From contig NC_088318.1 in assembly GCF_910592395.1 (NCBI RefSeq), forward strand, positions 14,878,349 to 14,942,348: DNA of 64,000 nucleotides, in the 5' to 3' direction. The DNA comes from Lineus longissimus (Eukaryota; Nemertea; Pilidiophora; Heteronemertea; Lineidae). The notes under the pieces are model-generated. The model was not told where the DNA came from. It saw only the letters and a list, made by a program, of their open reading frames with translations, and did no database searches. Both the position numbers and the translations under genes were made by a program. Numbering within the stretch: position 1 is the first letter of the stretch; each line of letters begins with the position of its first letter. Below are positions 1 to 14,108 of the stretch, one piece after another.

Positions 1-2639
1 TTTTATCAATAGTGACAGTCGGTTTGTCACAAGGTGCAATAGAGAGCGGCCATCATAGTCATTTGAAAACAAGTGCCAAATATGCGGTTTTGTTGGCAAC
101 TTATCAGCTAAACTTGGAAGCAGTCATTTGATGCGAGAGGAGAGGCATCCTAAACAATTGTTGCTCTGACGAAAGGGGGGAGGGGAGCTTGCACTATTAC
201 GGCTATGATTAAGCACCTAGGTTGTCGTGGTCACAACGAGAGCTACATTGGACCATTACACCAAGTGAATCAATCTCGCCGAGGGGCTTGTGATCTATAC
301 TTCTTAGATTCAAATCAGTACAGCAAATTTGCATATTTCCAATTAACCTTTATTCCCAACAACCAGTAGGGAAGTGATACTAAAACACATACTCAAACTA
401 ATAAAACTTTCAAGAATGTTTCAAAAATGTCTCAAAAACTCAGATCTTAAAAACTACTTTGAGCTAATTGCTTTTTTGACTCCGTTATTAACTTTTAGAA
501 TAAATGGGAACTGATTAATCAGAAATTATTCTAAGCAAATTAGACGTTTAACTGTGCCTAAAATTGTATTTATCTTTAATGGTTGTAGTCAAGGGTGGGA
601 AAATGTCTAAGGTCACCGCATGCCCCAGGTTTACAGCTGTCAGAGCTCTTCTCTTTACAGGTTATACACACTCTGGTACTCGCCTGTCACGATAGGAGCA
701 GTGCATGTCGATACTGGCGGCCATCTTTACCGTAGCAAAGAATATGCCAGCATTGGTCTATTTGCCACTTAATAAGTCTTACAAAAGTAATCACTTTGGC
801 ATATTACTCGTCATAAATTAGGCAACTTAGTTTGAAGTAGGAATATATACATCACCTTTACAGTAAGTCTCTAAATTCCATATCTTGAAAATAAGGACAA
901 AGATTTCCAAACAAAATTCTAAATTTGAGAATGATGCCCAAATTCCAAGCACCCAACGATTATGAAAATGATTGTTGGATCGTATCACCAAAGATTTTTA
1001 TCGATTAAAAAAACAGGTATATATGTAAACACCAATAGAGAATAGTTTGATCAGACGACTACCGAAGGAATATCTTTCCAAAAACAAAATGTACCAAAAC
1101 TATATCCCTTAGCCTTTACACAAAGAAATTGACAACAACGGGTTCCTCGTCTAAATTCCATGACAAAAAAGACTTCAGAGAGAAGAGGCATGATAGCCCA
1201 GCGGTCAAGTACCACCGGGTTTTTTTCGGTGAGCAGAAATGACATCTTTGCTCTTTGCATCGACACAAATATATCGATAAAGAAGAGCAGAGCGGCACTG
1301 TGGTTTTGCAGTCTCCGACTTTTTGTGCCATTAATTCTCAGCCTCAACGGGTGGTTTTTGCAATACCAAAGGATAACAAAATTATACAGGAAACGATCCA
1401 CCAGCGAATCACAAAGGGGTCTATAAAAAAACAAACCACATTCTAAAATCCCGATGCATGGGCATCTACTGATTTCAAAGGATTGCTACTGATGTGTTTT
1501 ACGGTCCTTTTTTTATCATACCAGAGTATCATCATTTAGGTACTTTTTCGTAGGCGACAAGTACTTTGTTAGCTAACAGTCCTTAGTATTTACTGTTAAT
1601 CACTTTATGCAAAACTTGAAGGAACTGGAAGATATCTGAAATTCAAGAAAGAGCCCATTCTCCAGTCAGTTACGCTGTACACTCCCAGTGTTAACACAAC
1701 TACAGTTCGCGTGATAACACTCGCAGCTCTATCAACTGAAAGACACTGCTACATATGTACCAATGTCAAAGCCTCCTTTGATCACATGAAAATCGTACGT
1801 CCAAAAGCTTTTTAAAAATCGTAACATGCTTCCGATCCTTGTTTGATCTTTGGACCTTGATAGCAACTGGATTCGGAAGTTGTCTGAAAAAATTTAAATA
1901 CAGCCAATTCCCAAAAAGAACAATTACGAAGAGGAAGAATTGTTGATTTCAGGGGAACAAATATCGACTGATAATCTTTTTGCACACGTACACAGGTTGT
2001 GGTCCGGGCTCTAATTAGCTTAAGCATTCGCACAAGAGCAAGGTAGGACTGAAACATTGGAATTGTAAGTACGTTCAAAATAGACCCCCCCCCCCCCCAA
2101 ACTCAGTCGGCTTACCAAATGGATTTTAAGAGTTACAATTTTCAATTGTCTTTTGGATGTAGAAGTGCGTCATGTACCAAAGAACTGAATCTTTACATGT
2201 TAGTTCTTTTTTTCGGATGTTCTGATTAAAAAAATTCGTAACTTTTCTTATACACGTCCTTCAGTACACTATTTTAATAATATCAGCTAAATAAATGTCA
2301 GCCCTATCCCCAGTCTTCAGTGTCTAAAAGCAGCATCTTCCCAGTGGCATCCACAATAGAAATCACTTCCCATATGAGCCGGAAGCTTTGCTTGCAAACT
2401 CCTTAAGCTTAATCAACGATAAAATATACCAAAGCCAAAGAACCTTTTGAACAAATCATCAAAGTGCCAAGCACCAAAGCAATACTTTACAAACACCCCT
2501 CATTATCTGCATCACTAATTAATTCCCAAAGTTTATAAAAGAGTCAGGAAATCACAATTACTAAAATCGTTCGAAATGCAGTTCACCAATGAGATACCAA
2601 AACAGATAAATCATAACTGACTCAATTATTGTGGCATAT
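1..2639. other. No gene recognised
   Basis: A/T-rich, only short frames. A YY1-like GGCGGCCATCTTTACC string (minus-strand AAGATGGCCGCC) lies at about 718-733 and a 14-C run at 2085. Confidence 0.6.
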
Positions 2640-2990
2640 TGGACAGGGCCAAAAATTTACAGCGCACCTCTCCGAGCCCATCATGCCACAAAAAGGTCAA
2701 GCTTATCTGGTGACTCATTCAGCAGTTATATAAACTCCAGAATGAGAAATCCATGATGGCCACCAGGGAGCCATATCGGATATCGAATCAAACCCCAAAT
2801 CAATAGGGCACCTTTCCGACCCCTGCCCACAAAATTCAAGCCCATCCAATGACTTGTTTAACAGTCCAGAATGGGAAATCCAGTTTTGATATCGGATCGG
2901 GCAAAAATCGCTATGCACCCGTTTAGCCTCCACACCCCAAACCAGTCCGACTGCCCATATCTGAGTAATTGCCTCAGTCAGACCCGCGCA
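2640..2990 (-). repeat. Diverged tandem pair of an interspersed repeat
   Basis: Two degenerate copies (about 2655-2790 and 2810-2910) share GCACCTYTCCGA and CCAGAATGRGAAATCCA. The stretch ATGGCCACCAGGGAGCCATA at 2755 is, in reverse complement, the same kind of CCTGGTGGCC core seen in the repeats at 35.2, 35.5, 37.75, 37.87 and 38.16 kb, in opposite orientation. Confidence 0.5.
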
Positions 2991-2999
2991 CACACGGAA

Positions 3000-5900
3000 G
3001 GCAATCCTATATCACTACCGGTGGGATAATTATGGGTGATTTATAAAGACGACAAAACTGCTAATTATCAATTGAGAGTCTCCCTCACCCATCTTGTCCC
3101 TTTGATTGTAAAATGAATAAAATAGAACAGCTCAATGTTACACAATGTCAATTTTAGATCTGCCCATATCCTCAGGTAAATATTCATAGGCAAATCTAGA
3201 CACCACCCCAATCTCTAAAATATTGCTTTAATTTTTCCACTAGAAACTGGAAAGATTCATTAGATTTGCATTAACTTTTCTTTCAGCAACACGCGAGCGA
3301 TTAATCACTTCAAAAACCCGCAAAACTAATTTACAAGTTTTGACGTTGATTACCACATCATGCACCTTCAATCTAACACCAGGAACTTTAATTATCATTT
3401 TCCCGCAATTTGTTTCAGTTGAAATTTTGCTCGGAAATTGCTTTTTATTTCTTCAGACTAGGAACTAACCAGTATCATGACTACTGTCAATGGTAGATAA
3501 CCTAATTTTGTTCTGATTGAATCGCTGAAGATGGTGCATTCCAAGACTGTCGTGCTTAGTAAATAGAAGGAACACTCCTGTGCGGACAACCAATTTTGAG
3601 GAAACTTGAATAAGGCAAACCCAGTAGTTGACTTCCCCTGGTGGTCAGATGATAACCCATTCCTGGGGTTAATGTGCAAGGCAGCTCTTTGATGCAACAT
3701 ATTTATTCAACCTTATCAACGCTTTACGTCATTCCAAGTCTTTTTGACGCAGCTTGTTCGGTCTTTGAATTTGTATGTCATCCGTATTTAATTGTGGGTC
3801 AGGAAGAAAAATGCAGTAATACACAATACCACAGTTATCATGCATGCAACTCTGCTGAATCTTGATTTAAACAGTATTTGAATATCTGTCATCGTATTCC
3901 TGGAATAGAAAATTTCAAATTCAATAACAAATTTCAAATTTTTAGCGAAAGGCGTAGGCCTTTAAATGACAAACCTACCATCTGGCAACTGAGTTCATGA
4001 CAAGAACTTTGATGTCAGGTGCCCTGAGGTGATCAAGCTGCCTGAAGCGACCACGAGAAGTAGAGTGGCATTGAATCGATCACTCAAGAGAAAGTCAATA
4101 CGAGACCAGAACACTATATCAGAACACTATATTCGGACGTATGGCTGAATTGGTTCTAATGCAATAAATCACTTTCAGCCGATATTCAATATCCCTATCT
4201 AAATATCACTCTAAAGAAGAAACAGTGGGAATTGGAGGTAGACCTGAAGGCCACAGCAAGATCGTGATATCAGCCGACTAAAGAATTGTGTGCTGCTCTC
4301 TAACACTAAGAGGAGAAGAAGAAATGTCATTTTCTAATGTCTATAGCATTTTTAGATTTCATAATCATAACATTTTGTGATGTTATTTTTTCATGAATCA
4401 GTGGGTCCACGATTTTCGCGCAAGTCATTTCTGCAATTCATCAACGAACTATGCCAATGTCCTTCAATGCTACCCGCAGCTGCAACCAAACCTGTAAAGC
4501 CGAAAGATAAGGATGAGCAATTTCTCGCAGTCAATTTTCAAACCTGTCAGCCTGATCCTAGCAATAAATGGACATTTGTATTCTACCCAATTATACTGTA
4601 ACATTAATTGGAACAACTCTGCTGTTGATTAGAAATTTCAAATCAATCAGGAAATTATCTCAGCTAGACATCAATAGATATAGAATGTACACTGCACATC
4701 ACTTGTTTGTTTCAACAATGCGATTAGTAATTCTTTTTCAGGCAACTGTTACGAATCCACCACACACAATACATCAATATTTGCTAAAATTTCGATATGA
4801 AACGAAAAAAATATTCCCTGCTTGAACCTGGAGTTGAACATGGAATATGTTTCACGATTTCATGTAATCCTTTTTAGGACTTAAGAAAAGAGAAGCGCTC
4901 ACAAAAAGAAATTTAAAGGAAAGGAATAGTCTCAAAATCTATTGATGCATTGAGAGATGTTATTTTGTATCATCTGGAGTCACACCTTATTTTATGGGAA
5001 ATCTCTGTAAGCCTGACACCTCTGTTGGCATGACTACCTGCGGATGATAGCTCATACCTGGTTGGACAGTCTTGAGGCAAACGAAGTTGTTTGAATAACA
5101 CTCAAACCTTGAGATTATGATCAAGGCAATTATGAGAACAGGCTTCTTGAGACAGAAACTAGTGTTTGATCAATGCTTCAGTCATGATATCCTCACAATG
5201 AAGGATAAATCAACTGTGATTAGATGTGCAAAAAAATTTCTTGTTTGTGGAGTAGAGCAATTCGTGCACATGAGATTATTGTTTTTTACTCTTCAACTTT
5301 GTTCTAAAAGATGACAGACAAATTGTAGACCGGAACATGTAGGTTACCACCTACACATACTGTACCTGTAAGATTGAGTTGATCACCACTCGTGCGAAGT
5401 GATGAATTCCGGATGAAAACATAGTTTAAATCATTGAAAACTTGAGATAACATACTGAAAAATTGATATTTGCCCTAAAACAGCTACGGAAATGTCTGAA
5501 ACAGCAAACGAATTCTGCCGTAAGGCTCGATTGTGGCTTTTACTTGCACTTCCACTTTTTCCTAAATCGGGTTTTTCTGGGCAAGCACATACACCACATA
5601 TCCATATTCAGTACACACTTATGAATGAGGTGTATTTCGGGCATTAGTATTTTTCGCCACATGCTGGCGTTGCTAAGAAAGAAATTCAAGGAAGTAATGA
5701 TGGAGAACAAACTTTTTAATAAATGCTTCATTGCTGGAATTGTTGGCTCGGTATCGAAAGCCATAAAAATGCTTGTTTGCAGTTTCCGTACCAACCATAC
5801 TGCTAAGCAAAATAAAACATTTGTTCTCGCAAGAGTTTTCTTTATAAAGTTTTTCTATAAACTTTTCTAAGTTTATATCATTTAATAGGTTAGCCATCTC

Positions 5901-8900
5901 GATCAACACCAAGTTTGACAAAGCAATAAATTGATCAACTACATGGAGTATCAGCTGGCCAAATAGGGCACAACATTTTTGTCCCGAAATAATTGTAATT
6001 CAATAACGTGAATTCCACTTCAACAGAAAATTTTGTTTTGAAAAGTGTCTTACAACTAATTGGCAACAAAAGATACAACTTTCCTTGTCATCCCGCATAC
6101 TTCTGCCATGTCAACTGCAAATAATTGCCTTAAGGAGTATAACAAAGCATAATTATAATCACTATGCTCACTGCAGAGTTCTTCCTTTATTATGTATCAA
6201 CACCTTTAACCAATAAAAAGCACATCAAACAGACAATTTGTGAACTGAAGACAGCGCCAACGAACGCGTATCCTCAAACACGTGATTTTATTTCTCACAC
6301 CACTGTTAATTATGCGAAGCGTGGTTGGAAAATGTGACCCAAGGGCTCGAGAAATTGACCTTGGCAAAGCCTCCGTGGCCAAGCAAGCTGATGTAATGAC
6401 GCTGTCGTGGAACGAGGCAGGCTTCTAAAGCCATGGCGTAGGGTAGCTTTCAAAGGCAGAACGGAGTTGGAATGTAATTCATTAATAAAACTTGCGTCTC
6501 TGTGTTTCTTAAGTGTGCTGGAGTCAAAACAACATTTGCAAAATTATTCAGGAAACGTTCTACACACAACCAGTAAAAACTATAGAATCAGTTTCCGAAA
6601 TCATTCTTTAACTGGCCCAAAACATAGGTCATATGTCAAATGTGAGAAAATACACCATTAGTAAATGCCGGGGAATTAGTCGATTAGTTGTCAAGATCAC
6701 ATCCATTAGGCTAAAAAGAAGAAATGGGGAATCTGTTCTGCTCTACATTTCAGTAAGAATATTTTACTGTAAAGTGCCAGCTTGCTGAGCATGATGTGAA
6801 TGACGGAACGAAACAATGTGCCCATATCAGCCAAAAGGCCTGGTCAGGGTAGGAGCGATGTTATGCCAACAAAGTTGAGTTGACCAAGAAAATACTTTTT
6901 TCACAAAGAACTTCATAGAAAGATCTGTACATTTCGATAACAGCAATGACAGGGTTGTAAATCGTCTAACCTTGATTGAAATGAGATAAAAAGACATTGG
7001 TACCACTGCCATTAGTTAATCAGAGAATAGCCAGGGATTTTAGGATCGTTTCGACCCTTGAAGATGTTTCAATAATGGGGAAAAAAGTTCTCTCCATTAG
7101 CTAACGAGGTACTGTATGTCACATTCCATCTAAAAACAAATTACTCACTCACCAATGCTTTTAGTTTGCATCCTAATCACTCAATTGTTTTAAATACGTA
7201 ACACAGACAATGTATACTTAGGCTATTCTTACCTCAACGCACACTATTTCTAGCAGGCTGTTCTTACGACGAGAGTCGGTCGTACAAGCGCAGCTAGGAA
7301 TTTTCATTTAAAAAATGAAGCCATTTTGACTCCGTGATCGGCTCATCAGAAAGACAGGGTTACATACTAGGGGAAAATTGCAAATATTCGCTATTGGGCC
7401 ACTGGGAAGGTAAGATTTAAGTTGAAAACATCAACGCCAAATCCATTTATCTTAAAAGAGTATCAAGGTTATCAACAAGCTCATTCACTTCACTCAAAAC
7501 ATATTCAAACAAACACAATCTAAAATTGCTCAATTACTCTTCTCTCATTTCTTATTAAGAAGCATTGATGTGTGCTTTAATCAAATAACCTTTCACTTGG
7601 AATCTCCAATTAATCTCGAAAATAATTTCTAAAGTTATTACCATTAAAATTAATGAATTGACTTACTATCAATGTGAAATGTACTTCATTTGCAAAGAAT
7701 TGAATTCAATTTCCGCTTTTTCATGCACATCAGATAGGGAGATTGGTTGTACATTTGTAGCAAGCCCTTGGCGTCATTGTAAATGGACTACGACCGAGTA
7801 TAAACGTTTCTTCAGGCAGAGCAAGACAAAAATCCCAAATAAATGGAAGAACATACTATTGCTTTGGGCATGGGTAAGGAAAGAAATGTATGGTGCCTGA
7901 AAGCAAAACATGTAACCCATCCAATGATTTTTTAACTAAATGTTTCTAGGTCTGGAAGGTAGGTAGGGCCAACCCTCAACTAAGAACAAACAAAAAACAT
8001 GTCCCACAAAAGGAATGTCAGGCATTTCCAACTCAATTGAAATTCATTATTGCCATTATGAAATGCAAGAATTGCCAATGCGCCAACGTTTGAGTTCATT
8101 CGGTGTTATTAATATGATATACTGCCAAAGCAATAAAATGAAATTCGAAATTTTTAACTAATAATACCAAAAATAAAACGATACATTTGAAATGGGAAGC
8201 ATCAAAGGCAGTTATTATGCCATTATTGGTATCACTGAATGAAAATCACATTAACGGGCAATTTGCTCTCAGTTTCCTTTCTACTCGTAGACCTCCAATT
8301 ATAGTTAAACAGCTGCAGAAATGACTTTTATTGTTGAAATTGTGTCACTGCAGCCCATTTTGGTTACCAATTCTTATTGTCCGCTAGGTAACACAAATGT
8401 CAATAACCTTTCAATATCAAAGTTTAACACTGACTATTCAACAGATGTGATAAATGGCCTGTTAGCAGGCAACTGAAGTCTATTGCAAATTTAGATGTAG
8501 CATTTGAAATATTTTCCAAGTTCTGCAAGCATTTTCTGTCAAACCTAAACGTTAGATGCGCAAGCTTTCATATCTAATGCATTTATCATGACATTCGACC
8601 AATCGAACACCAATAGAAAATGAGCAATATTGCCAACCAACAATTAATCCCAACAAACGTTATGGTATACAGTGGCAAAGCTCGTGGAACCAGAATTAAC
8701 ATGCCGAAAGCCAGGCTCACATGGTGTTACAATTAGATGGCCGAGCCAGGATGCTTTCATCTGATCGAACGCGTCAGACAGGCTGCTGATTGGCAGTTTT
8801 GGAGGTAGGAGAAAGAAACCAGGGGCATGTGACAATGACAATTATGAAACATTGCTCCGCTATATATGGCCCAGGGAAAATTGCCTGATATTCTGTATCA

Positions 8901-10240
8901 TTGCCTCCAACACTGATAACAAAGGTATGTTTCGAAGGGTTTAAAAGGCAGGATTTGGTTACAGGATGCCAATGTATCTCTACTACTCATAGTTTGGCAC
9001 TTGGCACTAATCACGCTTGTACAAGGATTTTTTTATCATAACTACAAACAGCACAGATTGATAGAGCACCAACGTGTACCATTGATCACAACGACAAAGT
9101 TACATCAGGTAATGGTCGGATTTTTTTATTGCAGTGATGTACATATACAATGTAATTATAATGCATCTGTTAAAGGTAATTAGCATATGTTAAACACCGG
9201 CCAAAGAAATAACACCTGATATCAAGGAGGACACTGTGATCAAATATACGAAATTTTCCTGTGGCTTTATCGCCTTTGATTAGAAATAGTTGCCTAATAA
9301 TTACGTGACACCTGTGTCAGGTAGTAAGGGTGAGATATCATAAGAGTGAGTGATCACTAACTTGACTTAAGGCACCACGACAGACAAATGATTGTATTGC
9401 AGCAATGTGAGATTATGATGTGACTTCACCCCCTTAAAGCCAGGGATGGGCAATGCCAATAATAACAGTAGAACAAAAGGGACCCAATCAGCATCCAGTT
9501 TGTAACGCTTCCCTGCAAAGTGACAACAAGTTTATTTCACCCCTTACCAAAGAATCGAAACCATCTGGGGTAAAGGTTTTATGTTGTTGGCAAACTGACA
9601 ATCAATTCAGTCAACAAATCAACTACTGAAACGTATCGATGAGATGATACTAGAGCAGGATGTCATCTATTATCTATTATCATTATGAATTAACTATTGT
9701 TATTGTTGAACATGAATATGAATCAAGGCATGAGGCTCGAGAGAAATGAACTTGTTACACCCAAAAGTAATTTGCGTTGAGTTCATTGACTACCAAATAA
9801 ATGAGAATTACTTTCTGAAGTTTCCACACAAACAAAAGTCATATAGACTGCACCTTCAATGCGTTATTTCCAGTATAAAAGCACGGGTGTTGATTTGCAA
9901 ACAGAAAAGCTCGAGTGAATATGAAAAAATTGCCTTTTAGAAAGCAACCACATGATCTTGTAAAGAATGCATTTTCGTAGTAATAATTACCGGGAGATTT
10001 TAATCTTCAAATGGCCTCTGGTGCTTTTAAGTCAACAATGGTGCTTTTAGTAATAAGCCATGATGTCTAAACTAGCATAGGATTTCATTGTTTAAACAGA
10101 AAGCCTTTCAATGTTTAGACTTATTTGGCAAACGACTTTCAGAAAGATGCTCCAGGCTCATTGTCTTAACTTTTCTTGATTCCTAATGCCCATATGGGAA
10201 AACAAAGCTTTTTTTACCGGCACATGTGTGACAACAGCGA
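3000..10240. other. No gene or recognisable repeat
   Basis: A/T-rich sequence with frames under about 90 codons and no splice-consistent protein similarity that I recognise. Either intergenic or part of a long intron. Confidence 0.55.
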
Positions 10241-10344
10241 AATCTAAAAAATACCATCTATACGGCATACCTGTAAGTAAAGTCTTGCATTCATCCTGGA
10301 TAGAGGGAAATTAATACATTGTGGGAGTCCTGCTAACCACAGTA

Positions 10345-10475
10345 ACTCAGCCATATGCTGACATGATAAGCTCCTCAATGACACCATTAAGTCTGAAAGA
10401 ATTGATATTGAACTGCAGGCCATGGAGATTCTCTTCTCCCAAACATTTCTTCGCCACCTTCGCGCTGGCGGCAAT
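10345..10475 (-). other. Coding-like patch, unrecognised
   Basis: The minus strand reads 'KVAKKCLGEENLHGLQFNIN' and 'SFRLNGVIEELIMSAYG' then TGA. There is no ATG in frame and the frame opens only just upstream. Could be a mobile-element fragment. Confidence 0.15.
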
Positions 10476-10493
10476 TTTTTAAGCCAAAACCCT

Positions 10494-10547
10494 TTTCATG
10501 AAACACTATAACTAAAATACTTTCATAAAACGCTATAACTAAAATAC
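10494..10547 (+). repeat. 27-bp tandem duplication
   Basis: TTTCATGAAACACTATAACT...ATAC (10494-10520) and TTTCATAAAACGCTATAACT...ATAC (10521-10547), two mismatches. Confidence 0.8.
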
Positions 10548-10882
10548 ATATATGCAACATCCTCTACCATCTTCGCCATTAACTTCTTGTAGCTTCAACT
10601 ATTTACTGCTGTTATAAGCAATTTGTTGAGATACTGATTGAGGCTGCAACCCTTGGTTATCACCAACAACAAGCATCCGATGCTTGTCAGTCTTATACTC
10701 GATCACCATTCCAATGATGACATGCAGACTATCTACCCATTATCTTGTCATCACATTCTACTTTCATCAACAGGATTATCTTAGATGACCTGCTATAACT
10801 GAAAATTATTACTCTTTCCCTAGCAAATCATAAGGGAAGCCCACCTGATTTGTCCAAGTTCAAATAAGCCATCACTGACATT

Positions 10883-11000
10883 GGGTGATATGAATAAAGA
10901 CTAGCAAATGCTTTTATCTAAAACTCCATGTACATTTACACTAGGCCTTTCTGTACAAAATTGAAGTAAAAGCATTTGCTAGTCTTTATTCATATCACCC
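10883..11000. mobile_element. Palindromic MITE, copy 1
   Basis: Terminal arms 10883-10916 and 10967-11000 are perfect 34-bp inverted repeats (outer end GGGTGATATGAATAAAGACT). The 50-bp centre is partly self-complementary (CATGTACA / TGTACA). It has no coding capacity. The same unit recurs at 18028-18140, so this is a dispersed nonautonomous foldback element. The transposase family cannot be named. Confidence 0.85.
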
Positions 11001-13842
11001 ATTATCTTATCTCTTCCTTAGATCTCCATCACAATTTCGACTCAAGTGAAAGAGACATTTTTGTCACTACGAATTGACAAAAAATGTTTGAAACTTTGAC
11101 AATTCATTCACAAGATAACACATTGATAAACGTAATACTGTCATATAGATTCTAGTATATCTTCTAACAGACAGGTCGTGAATACGGCACTTTGCGAATG
11201 TTAATTCAAATTGGAGCGAGTGTCAAAAGTGAAAACAGAGGAATTCTCACTTCGACAACATCACGGCGAAAATGTACCTTTTGCATGGTTCATAGTTTAA
11301 AGAGGATTTTATAAACTTGATGTAGCACAACCTCCTCATGCGATTATTTTGATTCTTTCATCAAAGAAAGTGTTTTTTTATTCGAGGAAATATCCAAGAC
11401 CAAAAGAAATCAAAGGAATAATCTCAGAGTGGTGATCACTCAGACGATTTTCTTGGCACCAAGTGACCTCAGCCAGTCAACCTTGTCAAAGAAAATGACA
11501 TCGACGCGTGGGCGCATTATGGATAGGAGTTATCTTCTGGCATGAAAAAAGTACGCCACTTCTAACAAATACTCCAATCAAGCCAGTTGGCATAAATAAA
11601 GCAATAAAAAGAACCTTTCCTTCAAACCCCAAATACTTCTTGAAGTACAATCAAATTCGACAAGTTTTCTATCCATCTGAGACAGGACAATCCCTAATGT
11701 TGCCGTTTCCTTAGAGGCCAGGCTGTACATCATGGGAAAAGCAAGAAATGGCATGACACTGAAAGCTTTATTAAAATCTTTCAACCAACCCTGTTGACCA
11801 TATCACCCCAACTGCGCAGACAGATACTCATCCATACCTAATCTTCTAAATTATAGTTTTCGGAAAAAAATAATATCAAAAGATGTATTCAATATCCCTA
11901 ATTACGGACCAAGACAGGGCGATGAAATTCATATTCTTAACCATATCCTGTTTTAAACGACCTGTTCAAACGGTTTCACATTTAAAATTGTCCTAAAATT
12001 TAGCCATTTAGGAATAAACATTGTACTATTCATGCTGCTCCAGCTGCACTGCTCTTCCTATTGTGTAATTTGCCTGGTCACTATGCATGACGCAAGAGCT
12101 ATAACTGCATATCGGACTAACCGCCATTATGATGAGTTTTCTTGCACAGAAACCTCATAAATCCAACTTTCCGCAGAAATCCGCCCAAACGGTCAATAAA
12201 TCGCTGTTAACTATGATTCAGCAACCAATAAATCACCAAGTCATTTCCTCATGACTTTTTCTTTCATTAAAAGAAAACACCACCACAGATATGAATTACT
12301 GCAACAAGACGATACAAGTCAGAGTAAACTGTCATGACCCGGTTGAGGTTTTCCCGAGAGACGTTTAGAAACCTGCCCCACGGTTCTAAACATATCTATA
12401 ACTGACAGCCATAACGGATTAGCCTTCTGACAAAGCGCTGCTACCCCTTAGGACCTTGATTTTATCACAGCGAAACAATGGATGCAGTGCAGAAAGGGTT
12501 TTTGAACAAATGCTCAGTTTCCCAGCCTCACTAACCAGACAAATAAATAATGGCAATGGAGAATAACATGTGACGACCGGTAGACACCCTTGATTTGCCA
12601 GGGTGTCTATATGCCATTAACAACTCAACTTCAAGCGAAATGAGCGTAGGCTTAGAGAGGAGAAATCATGTAGGCGTTGCATCAGAGGAATAGTCACAAA
12701 ACAGTGAAAAAGTGTTTTGATTGGCACAAAAAATAAAATTTATTTATCATTAATGGGCATAAAGAAGATTATCTCTACTTGGACCTATTTTCCCACAAAA
12801 ACGCTTTATATTCAAACGGCGTTACTCAAACACAAGGCTTACAACATGAACCGATGTAACAGAACCTCGGTTGAATACTGATAGCTACGACTCTCATCAA
12901 TTTTCATTGCATTGTGCTAAAATGGATGCAACGATGTCTGGAATTGCCATTCGTACTGATCAGTTCAATTGATAGAGTAAGCCTAACACCACATCTTCTG
13001 GTTATGGCTTTTGTCACCCACCGGATGCCATCCGGTTTGGGTTACTGATGACCGTGACTAACACTTATCATCAATAAAACTATGCCATTAAGTAAGGGAT
13101 CTTGGCACTTAACCCATCTGCTCTCCAAAAAATAGACAATAATCTGTGACCAAGAATATGAGGCAAGGTTGAACTGCTTCCTGCGCAATGACATATAGAC
13201 AAGCTACATTATTGTAAGTTAATGTTTATTGTAGAACGGGGCCATTCTCTGCTAGGGTGTGTATCCATGTAATGTCTGCTTGTTAACATTTGGACTTGTG
13301 GCGTTGAATCCATTCTCCATAGCATGACCCCTGGTACAACAAAGCAACAGAGAAAATACCCCTGGAAGTTCCAAATGTAGGACGTGCCTCACCAAGTAAA
13401 CTACAAAACGACAAAGCATCAGCAAACATACTATATTGACACCACAATTGGCCACAGCACATCACCAGTATAAGAAAACAGCTTGTGGGAAGGACGTATC
13501 TGATTGCTCATGCTAAATAACACTTAGCATTGTGCCAACCGATCCCAGCAGCAGTTACCAAATGATCAAGACAGATGGTTTCAAACGCCTTCTGCATCTA
13601 AGGGGGTGATCAGTACGAGGGTGGTGTGCTACGATCATAGATGATGGTGCAATTCCGTATTAAGCACAGTATCGCTATACATGTACCAGGCAGGTTCCGT
13701 TTATCACCCAACACATTTGGAGCATTCTAAAAAGTGGAATGATTGGAACTGAAAAGACGAATGCTGCGATGATTTCTGTTAAGAAATTGATTGAGGCAAA
13801 TTTGTCATGATGAAAAAAAAGTTTTCAAGTCCAAATACATAT
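11001..13842. other. No gene recognised
   Basis: Only short frames. The single structured element seen is the hairpin at 12581. Confidence 0.55.
12581..12609. repeat. Small perfect hairpin
   Basis: TAGACACCCT and AGGGTGTCTA around a 9-base loop. Intergenic; no function assigned. Confidence 0.5.
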
Positions 13843-13897
13843 CGATGTACCAGCCCACATTTGACAGCAACACCAAACTGTAAAATTACTGGTCTTT
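13843..13897 (+). repeat. Dispersed direct repeat, copy 1
   Basis: Begins ATCGATGTACCAGCCCACAT and ends AAATTACTGGT. About 90% identical over about 55 bp to 14585-14638. Both copies accompany foldback-related sequence, so they are probably parts of the same mobile element family. Confidence 0.7.
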
Positions 13898-14108
13898 AAA
13901 TGGAACCTGCCTGGTACTGTACATGTTATTCTAAAAGGCCTTAGTCACAGTATATCATTGTTTCTAATACAAAATACATTACGCCTCGTTTTGATCGGAG
14001 CGCGGGTCTTGGTATCGTAACCAATGACCGCCTGGGTAGGTATAAAATTCTGAATTTTAGCAGACGAATTATTTTCACCAAGAAGCAACGACTCAGCCCC
14101 ACAAAACA